DNA of 64,000 nucleotides from Lichina pygmaea. Its lineage: Eukaryota > Ascomycota > Lichinomycetes > Lichinales > Lichinaceae. Both the position numbers and the translations under genes were made by a program. The DNA is taken from positions 1,674,001 through 1,738,000 of the forward strand of contig OY730170.1 of NCBI GenBank assembly GCA_963422465.1, in the 5' to 3' direction. Shown here one piece after another: positions 57,617 through 64,000 of the stretch; position 1 is the stretch's first letter; every line of letters starts with the position of its first letter. The notes under the pieces are model-generated. The model did no database searches and was not told the DNA's origin. It saw nothing but the letters and a program-made list of their open reading frames with translations.

Positions 57617-57642
57617 GGGGGGGGGGGGGGGGGGGGGGGGGG
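57617..57642. repeat. Long G homopolymer tract
   Basis: About 25 consecutive G, the longest of several G/C homopolymers in the window. Confidence 0.85.
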
Positions 57643-59750
57643 AGAGGGAGGGGTGCGCCGTTTGAGATGCGACGTTCAAGCCCCGCTGCAGACGTCAACG
57701 GCCAGCCCCGTTAGCTATAACTCGTATCCGATACAGGCACAACTCAACTGCGGTTGTCGCAAGCAGACGGGCTGTGCTGTCGCGACCGGTCGGCTTCGTC
57801 GATGGATTTCTCGAACGGCGAGAACGTGAATCTCCCCCAGAATCTAGCCGAGCGGTGGATCGAGGCTCTCTCTCTCTCTCCACTCCCCCACATCCACGGA
57901 GGTCCAGGCGCGACGTGACCGGATGAGTCACGCTGTGGCAGTAGCTCCTCTCTTCTGCTCTGAGACCAAACGGGAGCCGAAGGTTTGCGCCGGAGTGAGT
58001 CCGTCGCCGAGTGAAAGGCGACCTGCCGCGCTTGGAAGACGTGTCGAAGCGCAACTTCGTCTGCCTGATTGGCCCGAGGAGGGCTCGAAGGAGAAGAACC
58101 AGGACGGTGGTGATGGCGTGCTCGAGCGAGCCTTGGTCTCTGCTGCGTCGGTGCTTATGCTTCGGCATGGCTTCCTCCGGGCGCAGAGGCCACGGGAGCC
58201 GTAGATATACACGTCCTTGCGCCCGACCGACTCGGCGTGTCGACCTCGAGCCATGCTGCCCTTGTTGCGCTCTTCTTCGGGCTCCTGGTCGGTCGCGCCC
58301 ACGAACCCTGACGAGCGATCGGCGGAGCTCGTTCTGTTGGCCTTCCCAGGGCCGCGCTCGAGCCGACCTCGCTGGCTCGATGGAGCATGGCCGGTCCAGC
58401 ACCACCAACGACTTCCCGCATCCGAGTCTCCCTCTCCTTCTCCCTCTCGAGGGACTGCTATCGGTCGGTCGAAAGAGGCCGGTTCTCGATTCCGCCGGGT
58501 CTCATCAGGCTTGCGTAGAACGGGTCGCCCTCGGCACCGTCCGGCAAACGGAACACGTCCTTGCCCGAGCCGTGAGCGGCCATAATTGGCTCGTCGAGAC
58601 GGACGTGCTGTACGATGCGGCGGCCTCTAAAGATAGGTCGCCAAGCTTCTGTAGGCTCCGCGAGAGCGTCCTCTCTTCTCGCTATCCCTCGTCACGCGCG
58701 CAAGCACCTTCCGCCGACTGGGAGCTCACTCATCCTTGTCCGTTCGGGCCGCTTTCCGGCTTCGAAGCCGTGTCGAGGGTGTTCCAGGTTCCCGGTGTGT
58801 GTCCTTGTCTCGACGGCCGTGCCGTACTGTACAGAGCCGACGCCAAAGGAGGTCGTAGCCGGCCAGGTCCGCAGCGCTTCCTTGCCTTGGGCCTCTTGCG
58901 TTGGTCTCTGCAGCCTCATCGTCCAATGAACGACCTCGCGCGTGGCGGTGGTGTGAGTCCCCCAAGCGTGACCGGCCCCATGCCTGGCGTCAAAAGCAGC
59001 AAGACAGCAAAAAGATAGATCGAGCCACATCAACTCGGCACCACCGTCTCAACGGGTAGAGTCAAAGATGACGGTGGAGCGCTGCTGCAGATAGCTGGTG
59101 GCGGCCAGATTCGGAACCTGGATCCTCATCCGAACCCGGACCAAGTCCAGACCGCATGGAGATACTGCATGCCATCGTACCACGAGAGCTCCGTCAACCG
59201 AAGCCATCGTAGGCCATAATTCGCCGAGTCTGAGTGCCACTCACCTCGTCGGATGGATCTTGTAGGGTCATCGTCCCCTTGATCGATGGACGGTCCCTCT
59301 GTCTCGCACCGTTGTCGGGGCAGGACAGCACAACCGATCCGTCGACCCGGTTCGGGACAGACGTCTGCAGTTCCTGCACACCATCACTCGATGCAATTTG
59401 GGCTCGGGAAGCAGCTATATTTGGATGTGCGGGGGAGGGACAGCACGCCCCCCGATATGTCCCTTCCCATGTCCGGGGACAGAGCAACAGAGGCCCTGCC
59501 TATGCCTGCTCCCGACCAGCAGTGACAGTTAGAACGTGATGACGGAGTGCCGACGCGAAGACCCAGCCAGCATTACTCCAGCAGCAGGTGCTCTAGTGCG
59601 GTGTGTAGCGCACATACATTCAAAGCAAGTTGGATGGCTGAGGTCATCGTCGCCAAGGGCCATCGTCAGAGACCAACGGCCCACCGAGGGAATCCACATC
59701 AGAGTGTACCCCGTACATCTTGGTCGGACCTGTCTTCTGAATGTGCCGAG

Positions 59751-59752
<2 letters not shown>

Positions 59753-59802
<50 letters not shown>
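59753..59802. repeat. (TAG)n microsatellite
   Basis: About 16 perfect TAG/AGT units. Confidence 0.9.
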
Positions 59803-61214
59803 CGTCGACGATGCTGATCGACAGAGCTACCGCTCAAGGGACCAGAGTAAAAGAGATCGTGCGGTCACTCGACTAGGAGGGGTGTTCTAGCCTCTCTCGA
59901 TGCACGCTGTAGGTCGCTATAAATATGCACAGGGCTGGTCACGCTCTCCGATTCGCCAAATGGTTATCAGAAGTGCGGTGGCACATGCAGCCGAACGCAA
60001 GCACCGACCCTACTACGTACATACCCACCGTAGCTACATGAGGTGGTCTGGATCGTCCTCGTAGAACGACCGACGTCGACGCCGTTGCGCGACGGCCATG
60101 CAGACCGGCCCACAGCAGCCTGTTTCGAGATGGAGAGGCCCCCGCTTGAAACCACCAGGTTCCAGCCGAGCGGGGAAACACAGACCGACGACTGGTGTCA
60201 CGACGGTGTTGTCAAATATGGATTCGCATCATCTCTCTGGACCCGGCGGCCACTGACACGCTGCCGACGCAGCTGGCTTATGGTCTCCAGAAAAGTCTAC
60301 ACGCCTTTTCTTCCTGCTTTTCGAGGCCTCTCGGATGTGCGAGAGCCCCTTTCTTCTTTGTTCGATTGTGACATTTGCGCTCGGAGCCCTGTCCAGCAAA
60401 TTGACGCTTTGGCTCCCTCACCAGGGCTGGCCGGTCGGCGTCGTCGCTAGCTCTACGACAACCATGGCTAGCTATCGGCAACGTGGAGCTGTCGCTGCGC
60501 GCAGAGCCCTCGTGCCGCTGGCTCCCTTACCGTACCAGTACGGTAGCTAATCTCTTCGTTTTTGGTCCGTTGATAGGGGTCGCCAGCGGACCGATGCTGT
60601 GCCCGAAGACCATCGACTACACGCTTGTCAGCAGTAGTGATGGGTGTCCCGAGGTGGTCTTGATCCTTGAACCGCTCCCGGCTTTCCGTGTGACTCATCT
60701 CGGAAGACGGGGAGATCGTGTTGCCCCGTCGTGGGCGTCAGCTGCAAACCGACGCTCGGACAAGCCCAACCAGCCTCCTTGATCTTCTTTTAGATGGTCA
60801 GGGACGATAAAGAAGGAGATGTCTGCTCCAAGCGCTCCTGAGGCATTCTCGGCTCCGCATCACGTCCTTTCCGTTCTGGCAAAGAGGCTGCCTTTGACAT
60901 GGCGGCATCGGATGAGCATCCTGCTAATCACTGGCCACCGGTGGCGTCTGTCTCGGAGACGGCCGACTTGGTGGCTTCTTTGTCGCACCACATCCCTCTC
61001 GGCCCGCTGCGTGCGGGTCGGTATGGTCACAAATAGGCCTTGCAGAGCTCTTTATGGGAAAATCTGCAGCATATCCAATGGCCATGTAGCAGTCACTCAG
61101 GCGGCAGGGGCTGTTCTTTCTATGTTGTACTTCACTTCTTCTCACCGTGGTCGCTCAGTGCTGCGTAAGCCTCTGGGCCCAACTGGCTTCAAGATTCACA
61201 AAATCTGATTAGCA

Positions 61215-61700
61215 TCAAGTCTAATTGGTCCTTCAAGTTCCTCTACATACACTAGACTGAAGATTCGCCACCAACCTATCACCGATTGTCCATCTTGCCA
61301 GACCTATTCAAGTCATCATCACCATCTATAAGCGTCTTTGAAAACATAAAAGACCGTTGATCCACTTGGATCTTATCTGCTAGCTCCATTAGCTAAAGCA
61401 GTCTTATACATCCTTTCAGTTCTTGTTCACAGTGGTTTTCATCATGAATTTGTGACATCTGGCTCACAAGTCATGATGATATTAGACTCCAAGTCTATCA
61501 GGACTTGGCTCTCCATGCTCAGGACAGGCTCGGTAAAGTTGCGGGGGGGTAAAGAAACTCCAGCTCTCTTCCTTGCTCACTGATGTGTTTTCATGTGTGA
61601 TCTCCCGCCCTCAAAGATCTGGCCAATATCATCATTCGCTCAACAAGCTTACTGCTCATCAATTCAGCCTATCAAGTGTTGACTCCCCCGAGAGCCCGAT
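61215..61700 (+). mobile_element. Possible Ty1/copia-like LTR retrotransposon relic
   Basis: A short stretch near 61260-61380 resembles the boundary between the pre-integrase zinc region and the integrase core of copia-type elements. No LTRs or other parts are seen. If real, it is a small, old and broken fragment. The call is weak. Confidence 0.22.
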
Positions 61701-62393
61701 CGTTAGAGGCATTGTACTTTTCACGCCGTCACAGACAGTCGTACGGAAGTACACCTATCCCCTTGCCAAATCCTCTACGGAGTTTCCAGAGGCCTGAGCG
61801 GTTTTTCTTTCAACGTGACCTGCTCCATGGTGTTGAGCCGCACTGTCGATGTTTTCACAAGCCTCGGAAAGACGTATGACATGCCCGTGTTTCTACAGGA
61901 CAATGGGACGCTGCAAGTCCGTCACTGTCAAGGTATTCAATGGCGTGCATCAGTTGTGAGGTTGGACAAGTCAGTGGCTAGCTGTACTGTAGCAAACAAC
62001 TTGAAATCTAACGCCTACGGTATATTTGCTGACTTGATATTTTGACGTTACTGTACCGTAGGAGTTTCAGTGCTTGTTTCCAGGCAGCTACCTTGCTATA
62101 TGCCTTGCTGTAGACGCCGACGTAGGTGCTCTTCAGCCTACATGTGTATTGGACATACTGTACATACATCACGTCTGGCTGACACTCAAGGCAGTTGGAT
62201 AATCTGTATGACGTAATCAGGAGGTGGATGATGTCAATGGCATGTTCGATAGTTTGAATCTGCGGATCTCACTGAAACCACTACGAAGAAACCTTGAGCT
62301 TCCCGTCACCGTTCGTACTAGAATAATTCATCTAGTACAGTACATGGTGCTTCTTGACAGAAGCTGTACATACGTGCCTTCCGTTGCAGAGCC

Positions 62394-63686
62394 ATGCCCA
62401 AGGCCGTCGTACTGGAGAAAGGGGCTGCCGGCGAGATTGGTTACCCGCACGTTACATTCCAACTCACGCGAACTGCGGAAGCTCATCGTTTTCCCCCAGG
62501 CTTAAGCTCGTGGAAGTTCCAAGACCTTCCCCACGAGAGTCGGAGCTCCTCGTTCGCGTTATAGCAGCGGGACTCAACCATCGCGATGTCTTCATCAGAC
62601 AGAACCTCTATCCCGGTATCGCGCTCGGAGTACCGCTCCTGGCAGATGGGGTAGGCATGGTGGAATCGACTGGGTCTGCCGCGCTTGAGTCGTCGTGGAT
62701 AGGGAAGCGCGTTGTGTTGGCCCCTGGCCGAGGATGGACTTCCTCCCCAGAAGGGCCCGAGCCCGTGAACGGTCCCTATGCGATCTTGGGCGGCACGAAG
62801 CACTGCCCGGTCGGGACGCTACAGGAATTTGTCGCCATCGGCGCGGCGGAGGTGGAAGAAGCCCCTGATCATCTCGATGATGCCCAAGCGGCAGCCCTTC
62901 CGCTGGCCGGCCTCACGGCCTATCGCGCCTTGTTCGCAAAGAGTGGTAACGCAAAACCAGGGCACAACATCCTCATCACAGGCGTCGGAGGTGGAGTTGC
63001 CCTGATCGCACTCCAGTTCGCATGTGCTGCCGGCTGCAGCGTCTTCGTCACCTCAGGCTCGGAGAGAAAGCTTGAAGAGGCGAAGCGACTGGGTGCCTCA
63101 GGTGGTACACTCTACAAGGGCGACGAATGGGAGAAGGCGATTCGGGATCAGCTACCTGCCGATAGAAAATACGTGGACGCTGTCATTGACGGTGCCGGTG
63201 GCGATATGGTTGAGCGTGCCACTAAGCTGTTGAAGGTGTGTAAGGTTGAACGTATGATCAGACTTGCAGCAGGATGAGTGACACTGACTCCTGGCCAAAT
63301 AGCCCGGCGGTGTGATTGTAAGCTACGGCATGACACTGGGGCCCGTCCTGCCCTTTTCGATGAGAGCAGTCACCAGAAACATTGAGGTACGGTATATCCT
63401 TTCCGCTCCTCGCAGCAGCGATATACCGAACCTGGACGGCATTGCTCACCTGAATCGTATATAGCTACGTGGCTCGACCATGGGCTCCCGCAGAGAATTC
63501 TCAGAGATGATCGATTTTGTGCGCACCAAACGCATTGTGCCCATCGTGTCCAGGATCGTCAAGGGTATCGAAGATCTCGAGGCCGTCGACAGTCTGTTCG
63601 AGGACTTGCGGACCGGCAGACAGTTTGGCAAGTTGGTGGTTTACATCAAGAACGATGGTGAACATGCCAACTCAAGCAAGCTGTGA
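62394..63686 (+). CDS. MDR-superfamily NAD(P)H quinone oxidoreductase / zinc-type ADH-like protein
   Basis: Exons 62394-62450, 62507-63235, 63303-63386 and 63465-63686 give 363 aa. Introns 2 and 3 are clear (GTGTGT...ATAG, GTACGG...TATAG). Intron 1 (GTTACA donor) is uncertain: a stronger-looking acceptor at 62499 fits the expected homology better but not the phase. Visible medium-chain dehydrogenase motifs: MPKAVVLEKGAAGEIGYP start, LVRVIAAGLNHRDVFIRQNLYPG, PLLADGVGMVE, the cofactor loop ITGVGGGVALIALQFACAAG followed by VFVTSGSERKLEEAKRLGA, and VDAVIDGAGGD. The structural-zinc Cys cluster of classical ADHs is absent, and no full catalytic zinc set is evident, which fits quinone-reductase or YogA-like members. 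Cytosolic NADPH-dependent reduction is the likely activity; the substrate is unknown. Confidence 0.85.
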
Positions 63687-64000
63687 TTTTCTCTCAAACT
63701 GCCCAAGATTAGTCCAATTCGATCGTAAGCACTCCTGCAATTGTTCCGTAGGGCTCCATGTATGAGCCACACGGCGGTGTGAACTAGTACGTAGCAGATG
63801 GCGCACTGTTGGTACTGTTGGAGTTGAGCGATCTGCAACGTCATACCACGTGACATACAGAAGGACGCTAACCCTAGATTGGGAAGAAGGGTTTTCTCAG
63901 TTTTCAAATGCTTGAGTACATCCTATTGAATACAATATTCTATTGTCCTCGAAGTGCCTCGTCATTCTGAAGTGTCACCAACACCTGATTATCCCAACAG
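63687..64000. other. 3' flank of the oxidoreductase gene
   Basis: Nothing recognisable to the right edge of the window. Confidence 0.5.

Larger units (their letters stand above)
56309..62393. other. Gene-poor region upstream of MedA
   Basis: Probably includes the long 5' region of the MedA gene. It holds a GGA run near 57140-57165, a G-tract of about 25 at 57617-57642, (TAG)n at 59753-59802 and nothing recognisable from 57700 to 59750. 59900-61210 has open frames without domains. 61215-61700 may be an old retroelement scrap (separate entry). 61700-62390 shows nothing recognisable. Confidence 0.45.

Noticed and set aside
58011-59018. 335-codon plus-strand frame
   Set aside because: No domain, no codon regularity beyond GC richness, and comparable frames on the opposite strand.

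Overview
The window looks like nuclear DNA of a filamentous ascomycete (Pezizomycotina, most likely a Sordariomycete). The genes are GC-rich and carry short introns of about 45-220 nt with GTRNGT donors and CTRAC-like branch sites. The gene content is typical of that group: a Cdc3/AspB septin, Bos1, an OM14-type outer membrane protein, Mia40, a medA/Ren1-type developmental regulator, a GT34 glycosyltransferase and a DUF7025-type AAA ATPase. I recognised no tRNA, rRNA or CRISPR array. Exon models below were built by hand; in each, the splice phases agree and the summed exon length is a multiple of three.

Layout, left to right. 1-979 (minus): 5' part of an aspartic-protease-like gene that runs off the left edge and lacks the usual DTG. 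2913-5465 (minus): SulP/STAS anion transporter. 5855-7271: nested palindromic repeat element. 8206-9301 (minus): TMEM33/Pom33 family protein. 10434-11573 (plus): diverged fungal HNH-type protein. 14064-15692 (minus): AspB/Cdc3 septin. 17828-18928 (minus): Bos1 SNARE. 19815-20691 (minus): OM14-like protein whose reading frame seems to need a 2-nt microexon. 21238-22369 (minus): Mia40. 24647-25779 (plus): beta-carbonic anhydrase with a mitochondrial-type leader. 28473-31850 (plus): AAA ATPase. 32130-32540 (plus): LINE tail. 34028-35456 (minus): GT34 glycosyltransferase. 36381-38345 (minus): RRM-like protein with a terminal Cys cluster. 39629-41064 (minus): basic, Myb-like nuclear protein. 42963-44681 (plus): His/Asp-rich orphan. 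53334-56308 (minus): MedA-like regulator. 62394-63686 (plus): MDR-family quinone oxidoreductase-like protein.

Most genes are housekeeping functions that do not form one pathway. The four consecutive minus-strand genes at 14-22.4 kb cover cytokinesis (septin), ER-Golgi fusion (Bos1) and the mitochondrial envelope (OM14, Mia40). Two long stretches, about 44.7-53.3 kb and 56.3-62.4 kb, hold no gene I can support. They are full of microsatellites, G/C homopolymer tracts and GTAC/TACG palindromes, and the same palindromic word (GTACGT) recurs as a 5' splice site in the genes.
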